Positions 25,002 to 35,493 of a DNA stretch of 64,000 nt are shown one piece after another. Source of the stretch: Prauserella alba (GTDB lineage Bacteria; Actinomycetota; Actinomycetes; Mycobacteriales; Pseudonocardiaceae); contig NZ_JAMTCH010000008.1 in the NCBI RefSeq assembly GCF_024171735.1, positions 1 to 64,000 on the forward strand, read 5' to 3'. Each line of letters begins with the position of its first letter. Position 1 is the stretch's first letter. Both the position numbers and the translations under genes were made by a program. A model generated the notes under the pieces. The model saw only the letters and a program-made list of their open reading frames with translations, was not told the origin of the DNA and did no database searches.

Positions 25002-25811
25002 ATGGACAGCCTGCGGTTGATCGAACAGTGGCCGGTTCCCCACGCGGCGGCGGCGGTCGTCGGCGCCGACGGGACCGTGCGCGGCACCCACGGCGACACG
25101 ACACGCGTGTTCCCGCTCGCGTCGGTGACGAAGCTGCTCACCGCCTACGCCGCGCTGATGGCCGTGGAAGAGGGCGTGGTCGAGCTCGACACGCCGGCCG
25201 GCCCGGAGGGTGCGACGATCCGGCACCTGCTGGCCCACACGGCCGGCCTGGCGTTCGACCAGCACAAGGTGCAGGCACCGCCCGGGCAGCGCAGGCTCTA
25301 CTCCAGCGCCGGCTACGAACAGCTCGCCGACGCCCTCACCGAGAAGTCCGGGATCCCGTTCGGCGACTACCTGACCGAAGGGGTGCTCACACCCCTGGGC
25401 ATGACGTCGACGGCGCTGACCGGCTCCCCCGGCGCGGGCGCCGAATCCACAGTGGACGACCTGGTGCGGTTCGCCGCCGAGCTGTTCCGGCCGCGGCTCA
25501 TCGCCCGCTCCACGCTGGACGAGGCGACCCAGGTGCAGTTCCCCGGCCTCAACGGGGTCCTACCGGGGCTGGGACACCAGAAACCGAACGACTGGGGCCT
25601 CGGCTTCGAGATCCGGGACGGCAAGGACCCGCACTGGACCGGAACGGCGAGCTCACCGCGCACGTTCGGCCACTTCGGACAGTCCGGCACATTCCTCTGG
25701 GTCGACCCGGACGCGGGCCTGGCGTGCATCGCGCTGACCGACCGCGACTTCGGGCCGTGGGCCGTCGAGGCTTGGCCCGTGTTCACCGACGCGGTGCTCG
25801 CCGACCGCTGA
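25002..25811 (+). CDS. Serine hydrolase, beta-lactamase class C/D-alanyl-D-alanine peptidase fold
   Basis: 269 aa with no signal peptide, so probably cytoplasmic. The SxxK motif is SVTK (41-44), preceded by FPLA; RHLLAHTAGL and a YxN-like YSSAGY at about 100 follow, in which the usual Asn is Ser. FGHFGQSGTFLWVDP near the end takes the place of the HxG/KTG box. Members of this group act as esterases, peptidases or amidases, and the substrate cannot be told from sequence. The start is ATG at 25002. It converges with the dehydrogenase gene 25 bp away. Confidence 0.82.
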   Translation: MDSLRLIEQWPVPHAAAAVVGADGTVRGTHGDTTRVFPLASVTKLLTAYAALMAVEEGVVELDTPAGPEGATIRHLLAHTAGLAFDQHKVQAPPGQRRLYSSAGYEQLADALTEKSGIPFGDYLTEGVLTPLGMTSTALTGSPGAGAESTVDDLVRFAAELFRPRLIARSTLDEATQVQFPGLNGVLPGLGHQKPNDWGLGFEIRDGKDPHWTGTASSPRTFGHFGQSGTFLWVDPDAGLACIALTDRDFGPWAVEAWPVFTDAVLADR

Positions 25812-25836
25812 ACCGGCCTGCCGGGGCAGCCACCGG

Positions 25837-26790
25837 TTACAGCGACATCACGCGGATCGGTTCGCCTGCCTGGTAGGCGGCGATGTCCTCGACGGCGTCC
25901 CGGTAGAACACCTCGTACAGATCGCGCACGACGTAGCCGATGTGCGGGGTCAGCACGGTGTTCGGCACCGCCCGCAGCGGGTGGTCGGCAGGCAGCGGCT
26001 CGGTGTCGTACACGTCGAGTGCGGCACCGCCGATGCGGTGCTCGCGCAGCGCGTCGAGCAGGGCGGCCTCGTCGATGATCGGCCCGCGCGAGGTGTTGAC
26101 CAGCCACGCGCTGGGCTTCATCGTCGCGAGTTCGGGAGCTCCGATCAGGCCACGGGTGCGGGAACTGAGCACCTGATGGATCGTCACGACGTCGGACTCG
26201 GCCAGCAGCTGCTCCTTCGGCACCGCGAGGACGTCATGCTCGTCGGCCTTCTCCTGGGTGAGATTGGCGCTCCAGGCAATGGTGCGCATGCCGAACGCCT
26301 GGCCGATCCGCGCGACCCGCGCCCCGAGCCTGCCGAGGCCGATCACACCCAGCGTGGCGCCCTGCAGGCTGCGGCCGACCGACGTCTGCCAGCCGCCCTC
26401 GCGCACGGACCGCGTCTCGTCCGGGATCCCGCGCATCGCGGCGAGGATCAGCGCCCACGTGTGCTCGGCCGTCGGATGCGGCAGGTAGCCGGTGTGCGAG
26501 ACGACGATGCCGAGTTCCGCGGTGGCCTTCAGGTCGATCGCCGGGTTGCGCGCGCCGCCCAGGCTGACGATCAGCCGCAGGTCCGGCAGCCGCCGCAGCA
26601 CGTCGCCCGGCAGCGCGGTGCGCTCCCGCATGGCGACGACGACGTCACAGCCCGCCAGCCGGTCCACCAGCGCATCCGGATCGGCGATGTGCTCGGTGAG
26701 CACGTCCACCTCGGCGCCGAGGGAATCCCAGTCGGCCAGTTCGCGGGCGATGTTCTGATAGTCGTCGAGGATCGCGATCTTCATGGCCAC
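25837..26790 (-). CDS. D-2-hydroxyacid dehydrogenase family protein
   Basis: 317 aa. It is an NAD(P)-dependent oxidoreductase of the phosphoglycerate dehydrogenase-like superfamily. The Rossmann motif is GVIGLGRLGARVARIG; the catalytic residues sit in NTSRGPIID (Arg), DVYDTEPLP (Glu) and LTPHIGYV (His). The N-terminal DDYQNIA and EHTWALILAAMRG resemble the subgroup often annotated only as D-2-hydroxyacid dehydrogenase. GTG at 26790 or ATG at 26784 may be the start; neither has a clear ribosome-binding site. Confidence 0.88.
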   Translation of the reverse strand: MAMKIAILDDYQNIARELADWDSLGAEVDVLTEHIADPDALVDRLAGCDVVVAMRERTALPGDVLRRLPDLRLIVSLGGARNPAIDLKATAELGIVVSHTGYLPHPTAEHTWALILAAMRGIPDETRSVREGGWQTSVGRSLQGATLGVIGLGRLGARVARIGQAFGMRTIAWSANLTQEKADEHDVLAVPKEQLLAESDVVTIHQVLSSRTRGLIGAPELATMKPSAWLVNTSRGPIIDEAALLDALREHRIGGAALDVYDTEPLPADHPLRAVPNTVLTPHIGYVVRDLYEVFYRDAVEDIAAYQAGEPIRVMSL

Positions 26791-26868
26791 ACGCTAACCC
26801 CTGTGGCGCTCGGGACCGAGTGACGCGCACCCGCGCGGCCACCCGCCGCGGACGGTCGACCGCAGGCG

Positions 26869-28087
26869 TCAGGGCACGAACAGGTCGACGCTGACGAGGT
26901 GATGATCCGAGGCGTCGCCCAGCCTGGCCAGCTCACTGCCCGGTTCCGGCCAGAACACACCGTCGGCGTGGGGAATCAGGCCGCGGGACGGCAGCACGTA
27001 GTCGATCCGGAGATTGCCGGGCGATGCGTCGTCGAAGTCGGCGGTGTCGAGCCGCGCGGGACCGGTGTGCTCGTCGTTGGCGCCGCCCTGCTGTTCGGCG
27101 GCGACGACGGCGCCCTCACTGGCGGGCCGCGTGTCGCGTACGAGCGGCGCGTCGAGCAGTTGCGTGGCGGCGGCGTCGACACTGTCGCCGTCATGCGGAT
27201 CGGCGTTGTAGTCGCCCGCGATGACGAACCGCTCCCCCGGTTCTAGTCCGCCGCGGCCGCCCTCGTCGTCGTAGATGTAGCGGCCCTTCCCCGGCGTCAC
27301 GTAATCCGCCCAGAAGCGGATCTCGTCGTGGTTGCGAGTGCCGTTGCGATCCTCCTCGCCGTCGAAGCTCGGCGGGGTGGGGTGTGCGGCCAGCAGGTGC
27401 ACGGTGCGGCCGCCGACCTCGATCGGCACGTCCCAGTGCGACTTCGACGACAGCCGCAGCACGTCGAGGATCTCGTCGGAGTACCAGTCGCCGCGCTCGG
27501 GCGTTGCCGGGTCGTCGGGCAGCGTGGCCCCTGGCATGTCCTTCCAGCCGGAACTCCCGGAACGTGCGCACGGCCCCGGTGTCGATCGGGTGTTTCGACA
27601 GCACGAGCATGCCGTACTGCCCCTCGAAGTTCCCGAAGCCGTGTGCGTCGTCCGGCCCGCCGGTCTCGCCGTCCCGGTTGAGATCGAACCCGGTGGGAAC
27701 ACCGGTGTTGACCGGGGCGGTGTAGGCGTGCGGGTACTCGATCGGCGCGGCGCCGCGCTGGCCGACCTCGAGGTAGTTGTCGCGGAACGCGTCGGCCGCC
27801 GCGCCGCCCTCGACGTGGTCGAACTCGTTCAGAAGCAGCACGTCGGGCCGGTTGCGCTGGACGATCTCGGCGACCTTCCGCGCCTGCTCGTCGTCTCCGG
27901 TGGACAGGTCGCGCAGCAGCTCGCCCTCGGTGGCGCGGTTCAGCGACGCGTTGAACGTCGCGAACCGCACGTCGTCCGGACCACCCCGGCCCGCACCCGG
28001 GGCTGCTGCGGCCGGCAGCGACGACACCACCAGCCCGGCCGACGCGGCCACACCGGCGAGCCCTGACACCCAACGCGATCGACGCAC
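26869..28087 (-). pseudogene. Secreted endonuclease/exonuclease/phosphatase family protein, frameshifted
   Basis: Two overlapping frames make up one gene. The first (from GTG at 28087, with GGGAGG upstream) encodes a signal peptide (VSGLAGVAASAGLVVSSLPA then AAA), RFATFNASLNR, DVLLLNEFDHVEGG and YGMLVLSKHPI, ending in sense with TFREFR. The second frame resumes at WKDMPGATLPDDPATPE and contains RFVIAGDYNADPHDGDS and GDASDHHLVSVDLFVP to the stop at 26869, the end of the EEP (DNase I-like) fold with catalytic His. The switch is at about 27545-27554, where one extra base fits. It could be a real mutation or a sequence error. Confidence 0.85.
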
Positions 28088-28209
28088 AGTTACCTCCCAG
28101 AAGTCGCGCCCCACCTTACGAGTGACGGATGAACGTGGGGCGTCCTTCGGGAAACGAGCTTCCGCCCGGCCACGCGGTCGACCGGGGGCTGCCCCTCGGC
28201 GCAGTCGGC

Positions 28210-29061
28210 TCAGTCGAGCGGCAGCGGGATCTCGCCGCCGGTGGCCTCGCGCAACGCGTCACGCATCGCCACGCGAGGCGCCGGTCGTCCGGTGAACTGC
28301 TCGACCTGCCCGAAGGCCTGGTGCAGCAGCATGTCCAGACCGGTCGCGGTCCGGCCGCCGCGCGCCGTCACGGCCTCGGCCAACGGCGTCGGCCACGGGT
28401 GGTAGATCACGTCGAGCACGCACGGCACGCCGGCCAGTGCGTCGAGCTCTGCCGCCACGGCCTCGGACGGCACGGTGCTGACCAGCAGGTCCGCATCGGC
28501 GGCGAGCGCGGCGATGTCGGTGTCCGCCCATCGCAGCACGTCGACGTCGAGTCCCACCCGCCGTGCGGCCAGGGTCGTCTCCGACGCCCGCGCCGGTTCA
28601 CGGACGACCAGCGACACGGCCGAGACCCCCAGCTCCGCGGCGGCCACCACCACCGCGGCCGCCGTGCCCCCGGCGCCGATCACGACCGCACGGCCTCCGC
28701 CGGTGAAGCCGCCCGCGCTCCGCAGCGCACCGATCACGCCGTCGACGTCGGTGCAGTCGGCCCGCCATCCGGCGGCCGCCGGCACGAGCGTGTTGGCCGC
28801 GCCCACGGCAGCTGCCCGCGGCGTGGTCTCGGTGGCGTAGGCGAGCGCGGCCCGTTTGCCCGGCATGGTCACCGACAGACCCACCCACTCGGGGCCGAGA
28901 CCGTCGACGAACGCCGGCAACCCCGCCTCGTCCATGTCGATGCGCTCGTACGTCCACCCGGGAAGGTCGAGTGCCCGGTACGCCGCACCGTGCAGCACCG
29001 GCGAGAGCGAATGGTCGACGGGCCTGCCGAGCACCGCGGCCCGGCGTGCGCCTCCGCTCAC
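28210..29061 (-). CDS. aroE: Shikimate dehydrogenase
   Basis: 283 aa. It reduces 3-dehydroshikimate to shikimate with NADPH. The substrate site has VDHSLSPVLHGAAY and the catalytic Lys in VTMPGKRAA (K69), with Asp in DCTDVDGV; the NADP site is AVVIGAGGTAAA. GTG at 29061 overlaps the mltG stop (GTGA). It is the last gene of alaS-ruvX-mltG-aroE; the remaining aro genes lie 6 kb further on. Confidence 0.95.
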   Translation of the reverse strand: MSGGARRAAVLGRPVDHSLSPVLHGAAYRALDLPGWTYERIDMDEAGLPAFVDGLGPEWVGLSVTMPGKRAALAYATETTPRAAAVGAANTLVPAAAGWRADCTDVDGVIGALRSAGGFTGGGRAVVIGAGGTAAAVVVAAAELGVSAVSLVVREPARASETTLAARRVGLDVDVLRWADTDIAALAADADLLVSTVPSEAVAAELDALAGVPCVLDVIYHPWPTPLAEAVTARGGRTATGLDMLLHQAFGQVEQFTGRPAPRVAMRDALREATGGEIPLPLD

Positions 29062-31082
29062 CACACCCCCTTGTTCTGCGCCCGCTCGACTTCCTTCTTG
29101 TGTTGGGGATACGTCTCGCTGAAGCACGAGAGGCCGTTCTCCTCGCACAGCACGAAGTACTTCCACGGGCCTTCCTTCGGGGACTCCGCCGCGGTGATCG
29201 CCTCCTGGCTCGGCGCTCCGAGCGGTGTGGCGGGCAGGCCCTTCCGGGTGTAGGTGTTGTGCGGCCCGTCCACGTCCCGCGCGTCTCGCTTCGTGCGGAT
29301 GGTCGGGTTCTCCAGCGCGTAGTTGATCGAGGAGTCCATCTCGAGCGCCATGCCCGCGCCCAGCCGGTTCTCGATCACGCGCGCGATCTTGCCGAAGTCC
29401 GATTGCACACCTTCGACCTGCACGATCGACGCGATGATCAGGACCTCGTACGGCGAATGCCCCGAGCCCTGCGCGGCGTCCGGCAGACCCGCGGCCTCCA
29501 GCCGCGTCGCCGACGTCGTCAGGACCTCGGTGAGGAGCTTCCGCGCGTCCCAGCCCGGCCGGACGTCGTAGATCCCCGGCGTGATGAGGCCTTCGAGGCG
29601 ATGTTCGGGGGCCTTCTGCTGGGCCGGTTCGGCGGCCCACGCCGGCACACCGAGCTCCGTGAGGTTCGTCGACCGCACCTCGTTGCGCATGTCCTCGACG
29701 CTGACGCACGTGTTCCGGCCGTTGAGGTCGGCGCACGAGGCCTCGGAGAGCAGGCTCAGCACACCGGGCTTCGGGCTGTCACCGCCCCGGTCGGCCAACC
29801 GGGTACCCGCACGGACCTCGGCCTGTCCCACCTGGGCGTCCGGTCCGACGAGTGTCTCGACCGCGCTGGCACCCGAGGCCTTGGTCTTGACCACGTAGTA
29901 GCCCGGCTGGATGGCCAGCACCCGCTGGTCGTCCTTCGCGGCCTCCACGAACGCGTCGGCGCTCGCCACGGCGTCGAGTTTGTCCATCTTGGAGGCGATG
30001 ACACCCGTGGAATCGCCCTGTTCGACGTGCAGCAGGACGTCCTTCTCGCCGGAACCCTCGTAGTCCTCGTAGCCGAAGCCGAGCAGCTCCCGCGCCCCGA
30101 AGTACGCGCCGCCCGCGAGGAGCGCGAGCACGACGAGTGCCGCCACCCACCGGAACGCCCGCCGGCCGCGCCGCCGCTCGGTCGGGGGCGGGTCGTCGCC
30201 GTCGTCGCCGAGGATGTACGACGGTTCCGCGCGATCCCCGTCGTGGTCGTCCTCGTCCCGGTCGTCGTCACGGACGTCGTCGCGGCCGGCGTGGCGGTCG
30301 GCCTCGTCCCTGCCGTCCGCGTCGTGGACCGCCTCGTCGTCCGAGCCGTCGTCGTCGTAGTAGTCGGCGTAGTAGTAGCCGTCGTCGTAATGGTCGGCGT
30401 CGTAATGGTCGGCGCCGTAATGGTCGTCGGCCTCGTCGTGGTACGGGCCGTGGCCGGCCTCGTCGACGCGGCGCTGGCCAGGGTCGGCCACCGCGTCGCC
30501 GGCGAGGCCGAGGTCGAAGATCTGCGTCGGGCGTTCGTCCGGGTGCACACCGTCGTTCGGGCCCGGACGCGGCCGGCGGCGGCCGGTGGCGGGTTCCTGG
30601 CCCGGGGTTCGCCGCGGCCGTGGCGCGCGCGGGGGCTCCGCAGGTTCGCCGGGGCCGGGCTGCCGTGCATGCCGCTCCGGTGGCTGCCCGTGCCCTCCGA
30701 CAGGTGGCACGGGGGGTAGCGAAGGCCGCGAACGGTCGTCCCGCGCCCGTGGGGGCTGCGCCTCGTCGCCAGGCGTGCGGGGCGGTCCGGACCGGCGCCG
30801 CGGCGGCGCCGGCGGTGGCGGCTCCGGCGCCGCGTGACGGGGCGCACCCTCGGGCGGTGGCTGCCGGCGCGGGTGCTTCGGCGGCGGACCGGGAGGCGGT
30901 GCCTGTTCGCCGACCGGACCGCGACCCGGCGGCTGTCCGGCCGGTCGCCGGGCCGAAGGAGGACGCGGCGGGTCGTCGGGAAACGGTGTTTCGCCCGCGC
31001 TCGGGGCTACCGGACCACCGCGCCGGGGCGAACGGGGATCACGCGGTTCGCGCGGCGGGGGGCCGTCGTGCGGGCTCGTCAT
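29058..31082 (-). CDS. mltG: Endolytic murein transglycosylase MltG
   Basis: 674 aa, long for the family because of a cytoplasmic disordered N-terminus of about 330 residues. That region is Pro/Arg-rich first, then Asp/Tyr/His-rich (30230-30470; units like HYDAD). One membrane helix ([21 protein letters not shown]) follows, then a LysM-like/YceG domain with the catalytic Glu in [11 protein letters not shown] and [19 protein letters not shown]. MltG cuts nascent glycan strands to end peptidoglycan synthesis. ATG at 31082 overlaps the ruvX stop (ATGA). Confidence 0.94.
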   Translation of the reverse strand: MTSPHDGPPPREPRDPRSPRRGGPVAPSAGETPFPDDPPRPPSARRPAGQPPGRGPVGEQAPPPGPPPKHPRRQPPPEGAPRHAAPEPPPPAPPRRRSGPPRTPGDEAQPPRARDDRSRPSLPPVPPVGGHGQPPERHARQPGPGEPAEPPRAPRPRRTPGQEPATGRRRPRPGPNDGVHPDERPTQIFDLGLAGDAVADPGQRRVDEAGHGPYHDEADDHYGADHYDADHYDDGYYYADYYDDDGSDDEAVHDADGRDEADRHAGRDDVRDDDRDEDDHDGDRAEPSYILGDDGDDPPPTERRRGRRAFRWVAALVVLALLAGGAYFGARELLGFGYEDYEGSGEKDVLLHVEQGDSTGVIASKMDKLDAVASADAFVEAAKDDQRVLAIQPGYYVVKTKASGASAVETLVGPDAQVGQAEVRAGTRLADRGGDSPKPGVLSLLSEASCADLNGRNTCVSVEDMRNEVRSTNLTELGVPAWAAEPAQQKAPEHRLEGLITPGIYDVRPGWDARKLLTEVLTTSATRLEAAGLPDAAQGSGHSPYEVLIIASIVQVEGVQSDFGKIARVIENRLGAGMALEMDSSINYALENPTIRTKRDARDVDGPHNTYTRKGLPATPLGAPSQEAITAAESPKEGPWKYFVLCEENGLSCFSETYPQHKKEVERAQNKGVW

Positions 31083-31570
31083 GCCGGTCCGGTCCCCCTC
31101 GCGATCGCCGCACTGCGAGCGTCGAGCCACGCCTGCAGGATCTCCACCGCCGCGGCCTGGTCGACCACCGCACGCTGCTTCTTGCCCTTGACCCCGCGCT
31201 GCGACAACATTCGGCTCGCCGTCACGGTCGTCAACCGTTCGTCGGCCAGTCGCACCGGAACCGTGATCCGTTCACCGAGCCGCTGCGCGTACTCCGCCGC
31301 GATCTCGGCGGCGGAACCGTGCCGGTCGGCCAACGTCCTGGGGAGTCCCACGATCACCTCGACCACGTCGTGTTCGGCGACGAGCCCGGCGAGCTCGCCG
31401 ATGTCGGTATTCCCCTCCGAGTCCCGGGCCAGCGTAACGAGCGGAGTCGCCAGCATGGGCGCGGGATCGCTCAGTGCCACGCCGACACGGACGGAACCGA
31501 CATCCACGGCGAGCCGACGTCCCGGCCCGGGATCCTCGACCCCGGGCCGGTCCGGTTCCACCGCACTCAC
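31079..31570 (-). CDS. ruvX: Holliday junction resolvase-like protein RuvX (YqgF)
   Basis: 163 aa, RNase H-like fold. The first catalytic Asp is in [33 protein letters not shown] and DERLTTVTA follow, and [15 protein letters not shown] carries the last acidic residue. Family members are linked to 16S rRNA end processing and to Holliday junction cleavage. GTG at 31570 overlaps the alaS stop (GTGA). It sits between alaS and mltG, the conserved order. Confidence 0.94.
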   Translation of the reverse strand: MSAVEPDRPGVEDPGPGRRLAVDVGSVRVGVALSDPAPMLATPLVTLARDSEGNTDIGELAGLVAEHDVVEVIVGLPRTLADRHGSAAEIAAEYAQRLGERITVPVRLADERLTTVTASRMLSQRGVKGKKQRAVVDQAAAVEILQAWLDARSAAIARGTGPA

Positions 31571-34230
31571 CCGTTCGCGAGCGCGTTCCGCAGCGCCGCG
31601 ATCGCCTGGTCGATACCGGCCGGGTTGCTGCCACCGCCCTGGGCCATGTCCGGTTTGCCGCCGCCCCGGCCGCCGACCGATTCGGCGAACGACGGGACGA
31701 GCTTGCTCGCGGCAAGACCCTTGTCGCGAGCAGCAGCCGTGGTGGCGACGACGAAGCTGACCTTCCCGTCCTCGGACGGTGCGAACAGCGCCACGACACC
31801 GGGGCGGGAGCCGAGTCGGTTGCGCACCTCGCCCGCGAGCGCGCGCACCCCTGCCGCGTCGATGCCGCCGTCGACCTTCCGCACGACCAGGGCCACGCCC
31901 GCGACGTCCTCGGCGCCGTCGGCCAGCGAGCCCGCCGAACCGAGCACCTGCTGGGTCTTGAGCTGCTCGATCTCCTTCTCCGCGCTGCGCAGGCGTGACA
32001 GGACGTCCTCGATGCGCTCCGGCACCTGCTCGGCGGGCACCTTCAGCGTGCCGGCCAGCTGCGACACGAGCAGCTGCTCCTTGCGCACCTGCCGGAGGGC
32101 GTCGGTGCCGACGAGCGCCTCGACGCGGTGCACACCCGAACCGATCGACGCGTCGGACACGAGCTTGACCAGGCCCAGCTCCCCGATCCGGCCGACGTGA
32201 GTGCCGCCGCACAGTTCGCGCGAGTAGTCGCCCATGTCGACCACGCGGACGTCGTTGCCGTATTTCTCGCCGAACAGCGCGATCGCGCCGAGTTCGAGGG
32301 CCTTGTCCTTCGTCGTCGTGTACGCCGCCACCTCGACGTCGGTCTGCAGGTAGTCGTTGACCTCTTCCTCGACCTCGGTCAGCACGTCCGAGGACACCGT
32401 GCCCGGCGTGGTGAAGTCGAACCGCATCCGGCCGGGCGAGTTCAGCGAACCGGCCTGTGCGGCGCGGTTCCCGTACGCGCCCCGTACCGCGGCGTGCACG
32501 AGGTGGGTCGCCGAGTGCGAGCGCGCGACCGACTGCCGCCGCGTCGCGTCGACCGACGCCGTCAGCTCCGTGTCCAGCGCGAGCTCACCACCCGTGACCT
32601 CGCCGCGGTGCACGAACAGGCCCGGCACGAGCTTCTGCACGTCGGTGATCGTGACCTCGACGCCGTGCCCCACGAGCACGCCGGTGTCGGCGATCTGACC
32701 GCCGCTCTCGCCGTAGAAGGGCGTGCGGTCGAGGATGATCTCCGCCTTGCCCCCCTCGCCGACGACCGACACCGGCCGGCCGTCCGACAGCAGTCCGAGG
32801 ACCTTCGCCGTGGCCTGCAGATCCGTGTAGCCGAGGAACTGCGTCTCGCCGTGCTGTTCGAGCAACCTCCGGTAGACCGACAGGTCGCCGTGACCCGTCT
32901 TGCGGGACGCCGCGTCGGCCTTCGCCCGCTGCCGCTGCTCCTCCATGAGGGTGCGGAAGCCGTCCTCGTCGACCGACAGGCCCTGCTCGGCCGCCATCTC
33001 GAGGGTCAGGTCGATCGGGAAGCCGTAGGTGTCGTGCAGCTGGAACGCCTTGTCGCCTGCCAGGATCGACCCGCCGGAACGCTTAGTCTCCTCGGCCGCC
33101 AGGTCGAAGATGCGCGACCCGCTGGTCAGGGTCGCCAGGAACGACTCCTCCTCCTGGCGCATCACGTCGCTGATCCGGTCGAAGTCGCGGGCGATCTCCG
33201 GGTACGACGGCGCCATCGCGTCCCGCACCACCTGTGCGAACTCCGGCAGCACCGGCTCGTGGACTCCGAGCAGGCGCACGGCGCGGACGATCCGCCGCAG
33301 CAACCGGCGCAGCACGTAGCCGCGGGCCTCGTTGCCCGGCGTGACGCCGTCGCCGATGAGCATCGCACCGGAGCGGGCGTGATCGGCGATGACGCGGAAC
33401 CGCACGTCGTCGGCGTGGTCGGTGCCGTACCGCCGACCGGAGAACTCCTCGGCCCGCGCGATCACCGGGCGCACCAGGTCGGTCTCGTAGACGTTGTCGA
33501 CGCCCTGCAGCAGGAACGCGACCCGCTCGATGCCCATGCCCGTGTCGATGTTCTTCTGCGGCAACTCACCGATCGGGGCGTGGCCCAGCTTGGGGCTCTG
33601 CTCACCGCGGATGTCCTGCATGAACACGAGGTTCCAGATCTCGAGGTACCGGTCCTCGTCGACCACGGGGCCGCCGTCGCGGCCGTACTCCGGGCCGCGG
33701 TCGTAGTAGATCTCCGAGCACGGGCCACCGGGGCCGGGCACGCCCATGTCCCAGTAGTTGTCCTTGCCGTCGCGCACCTGGATCCGCTCGGACGGGATGC
33801 CGGTGATCTCCCGCCACAGGCCCGCTGCCTCGGCGTCGTGCTCGTAGACGGTCACCCAGAGTCGCGCGGGGTCGAACCCGAGACCGCCGGCGTCCTGCGA
33901 GGACGTCAGCAGCTCCCAGGCCCGCTCGATGGCGCCTTCCTTGAAGTAGTCGCCGAACGAGAAGTTGCCCGCCATCTGGAAGAACGTGTTGTGCCGCGTG
34001 GTCTTGCCGACCTCGTCGATGTCGCCGGTGCGCACGCATTTCTGCACGCTGGTCGCACGGGGGTACGGCGGCGGCACCTCGCCGAGGAAGTACGGCTTGA
34101 ACTGGACCATGCCGGCATTGACGAACAGCAGCGTCGGATCGTCCAGGATCAGCGACGCACTGGGAACGCGCGTGTGGCCGTGGTTCTCGAAGTGGTCGAG
34201 GAACCGTTTGCTGATTTCGTGTGTTTCCAC
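31567..34230 (-). CDS. alaS: Alanyl-tRNA synthetase
   Basis: 887 aa, full length. It is a class II aminoacyl-tRNA synthetase. The catalytic core starts [18 protein letters not shown] and [17 protein letters not shown]; the editing domain has the zinc ligands in [11 protein letters not shown] and ELCGGTHV. The C-terminal domain ends with [17 protein letters not shown] at 34230 is the chosen start because the family begins at this Glu-Ile helix ([13 protein letters not shown]); the in-frame upstream extension is not conserved. I saw no T-box-like leader. Confidence 0.97.
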   Translation of the reverse strand: METHEISKRFLDHFENHGHTRVPSASLILDDPTLLFVNAGMVQFKPYFLGEVPPPYPRATSVQKCVRTGDIDEVGKTTRHNTFFQMAGNFSFGDYFKEGAIERAWELLTSSQDAGGLGFDPARLWVTVYEHDAEAAGLWREITGIPSERIQVRDGKDNYWDMGVPGPGGPCSEIYYDRGPEYGRDGGPVVDEDRYLEIWNLVFMQDIRGEQSPKLGHAPIGELPQKNIDTGMGIERVAFLLQGVDNVYETDLVRPVIARAEEFSGRRYGTDHADDVRFRVIADHARSGAMLIGDGVTPGNEARGYVLRRLLRRIVRAVRLLGVHEPVLPEFAQVVRDAMAPSYPEIARDFDRISDVMRQEEESFLATLTSGSRIFDLAAEETKRSGGSILAGDKAFQLHDTYGFPIDLTLEMAAEQGLSVDEDGFRTLMEEQRQRAKADAASRKTGHGDLSVYRRLLEQHGETQFLGYTDLQATAKVLGLLSDGRPVSVVGEGGKAEIILDRTPFYGESGGQIADTGVLVGHGVEVTITDVQKLVPGLFVHRGEVTGGELALDTELTASVDATRRQSVARSHSATHLVHAAVRGAYGNRAAQAGSLNSPGRMRFDFTTPGTVSSDVLTEVEEEVNDYLQTDVEVAAYTTTKDKALELGAIALFGEKYGNDVRVVDMGDYSRELCGGTHVGRIGELGLVKLVSDASIGSGVHRVEALVGTDALRQVRKEQLLVSQLAGTLKVPAEQVPERIEDVLSRLRSAEKEIEQLKTQQVLGSAGSLADGAEDVAGVALVVRKVDGGIDAAGVRALAGEVRNRLGSRPGVVALFAPSEDGKVSFVVATTAAARDKGLAASKLVPSFAESVGGRGGGKPDMAQGGGSNPAGIDQAIAALRNALANG

Positions 34231-34362
34231 TGGAGCTTCCTCGCAGAATGTGGCGGCGGTTCCGGCCGGGCGGGTGCACCGGGGTGCTCGCCGGTTCCGG
34301 GGTTCCGAGACGGGCATCGCACGCGAGGGTGCGCCGTCGGGAACCGCGCCGCCGGTGGGAGC

Positions 34363-34386
34363 GGCGGTCTGGTTCGGCAGACCGCC
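34363..34386 (-). terminator. Hairpin between the DUF6167 gene and alaS
   Basis: GGCGGTCTG (34363-34371) and CAGACCGCC (34378-34386) form a perfect 9-bp stem with loop GTTCGG. It lies about 60 bp downstream of the DUF6167 stop and 130 bp upstream of alaS on the minus strand, so it may end the upstream transcript or act in the alaS leader. Confidence 0.6.
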
Positions 34387-34447
34387 TACGGCGTCGGACC
34401 GGGGCGGCGGAGGGCGTGCGCGCAGGCGGGCGGGATGCCCGGTGGCC

Positions 34448-34900
34448 TCAGCCCTCCGCCCGCGGAGCTCGCGTCCTGCGCTGCGCCGCGGGCCTGCCGC
34501 CCTGGCCCTGTCCCTGCTGAGTCCTGCCCTGCTGGCCGGTCTCACCGGCGGGGCGAGCAGGCCGGGACGGCCGCCGGGCGGCCTGTCCGGACGCGCTCGC
34601 CTGCGGGGGCGCCGACTCCGGATACGGAACCCGCGCCTGCTGCGCCGGCCTGCCGGGTTCCGGCGGCCGGACGCGTGTCACCGGGCGGTCCACGATCCGA
34701 TTCAGCTCCTGCTCCCGCTCACTCATACCGGCGCGGACGTCGGCTCCGAACGCGCCGATGGCGCCGGCGAGTTCCCGCACGGCGTCACCCACGTTCGAGG
34801 CTACCCCCACCGGAGTGGCTTGACGAGCGGTTTCGCTGGCCTTGCGGGACAGCGTGACGCCCGCCGCCACGCCGACTCCGAGCCAGAACAGGCGTTTCAT
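34448..34900 (-). CDS. DUF6167 family protein
   Basis: 150 aa. A short N-terminal hydrophobic segment (LFWLGVGVAAGVTL) is followed by an amphipathic helix and a Pro/Gln/Arg-rich disordered tail (RPSRPARPAGETGQQ and similar). Its position between the DUF948 gene and alaS matches the actinobacterial family DUF6167; its function is unknown. ATG at 34900 overlaps the DUF948 stop (ATGA), so the two are coupled. Confidence 0.8.
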   Translation of the reverse strand: MKRLFWLGVGVAAGVTLSRKASETARQATPVGVASNVGDAVRELAGAIGAFGADVRAGMSEREQELNRIVDRPVTRVRPPEPGRPAQQARVPYPESAPPQASASGQAARRPSRPARPAGETGQQGRTQQGQGQGGRPAAQRRTRAPRAEG

Positions 34901-35301
34901 CGCTTGCTCTTCCTCCCACGCCGGAGCGTGTGCTTGCCGTCCTCGGCCTTCGCCGCGCGACGCGCCTTGATCGCCTTGCTCATGCCGTACGACAGCGCGG
35001 CGGTCTTCACCAGCGGGCCGCCGAGCGTCGCGGTGAACACCGACGACAGCGCGGACGCGTTACCGGACACGGTCTGCACATTGGATGTGATGCCGTCGAC
35101 CCGTTCCAGCTGGGTGTTGACGTGCGTGATCGTGTCGCTGGCCCCGTGCAACAGCGGGTCGGTGTTCTCGTGCGTCTTGCGGATCGCGATCGTGGCTTCG
35201 TCGAGCGTACGGCCGAGTTTGACCAGCGCGATCACCAAGAACAGCACCAGCAGCACGAAGGCGCCCGCGGCGACCAGTGCGGCGATCTGCCCTGCCGACA
35301 C
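34897..35301 (-). CDS. DUF948 domain-containing membrane protein
   Basis: 134 aa. One N-terminal membrane helix (IAALVAAGAFVLLVLFLVIAL) is followed by a long helical, coiled-coil-like region (LDEATIAIRKTHENTDPLL, ITHVNTQLERVDGITSNVQ) and a basic C-terminus ending RRGRKSKR. This is the DUF948 pattern, related in outline to chemotaxis-receptor-like coiled coils. Its function is unknown. The start is GTG at 35301, with GGGAGG upstream. Confidence 0.88.
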   Translation of the reverse strand: MSAGQIAALVAAGAFVLLVLFLVIALVKLGRTLDEATIAIRKTHENTDPLLHGASDTITHVNTQLERVDGITSNVQTVSGNASALSSVFTATLGGPLVKTAALSYGMSKAIKARRAAKAEDGKHTLRRGRKSKR

Positions 35302-35474
35302 GTGCCCTCCCTATTCATGGATCGGTGAGACGGTCCCTTGGGTCGATGGGACTGTGAGGTTACCGTGCGCCACCCCGTCCGGACCGGCAGCCCTGCCTGT
35401 CGGTGACCCAGCGTGTCGCGGCCGTGCGCCGTGCGGGCTCACGCGACCGGTCGCCGCGCGGTGAGCGGGACGCC

Positions 35475-35493
35475 GCCGGTGGTGGTCACCGGC
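35475..35493 (-). terminator. Hairpin overlapping the rarA stop
   Basis: GCCGGTG (35475-35481) and CACCGGC (35487-35493) form a 7-bp stem with loop GTGGT, spanning the rarA stop codon. It is a weak terminator candidate. The rest of 35302-35485 shows no gene. Confidence 0.35.

Noticed and set aside
34231-34447. T-box leader upstream of alaS
   Set aside because: There is no T-box core sequence or stem I arrangement; only a simple 9-bp hairpin is visible.
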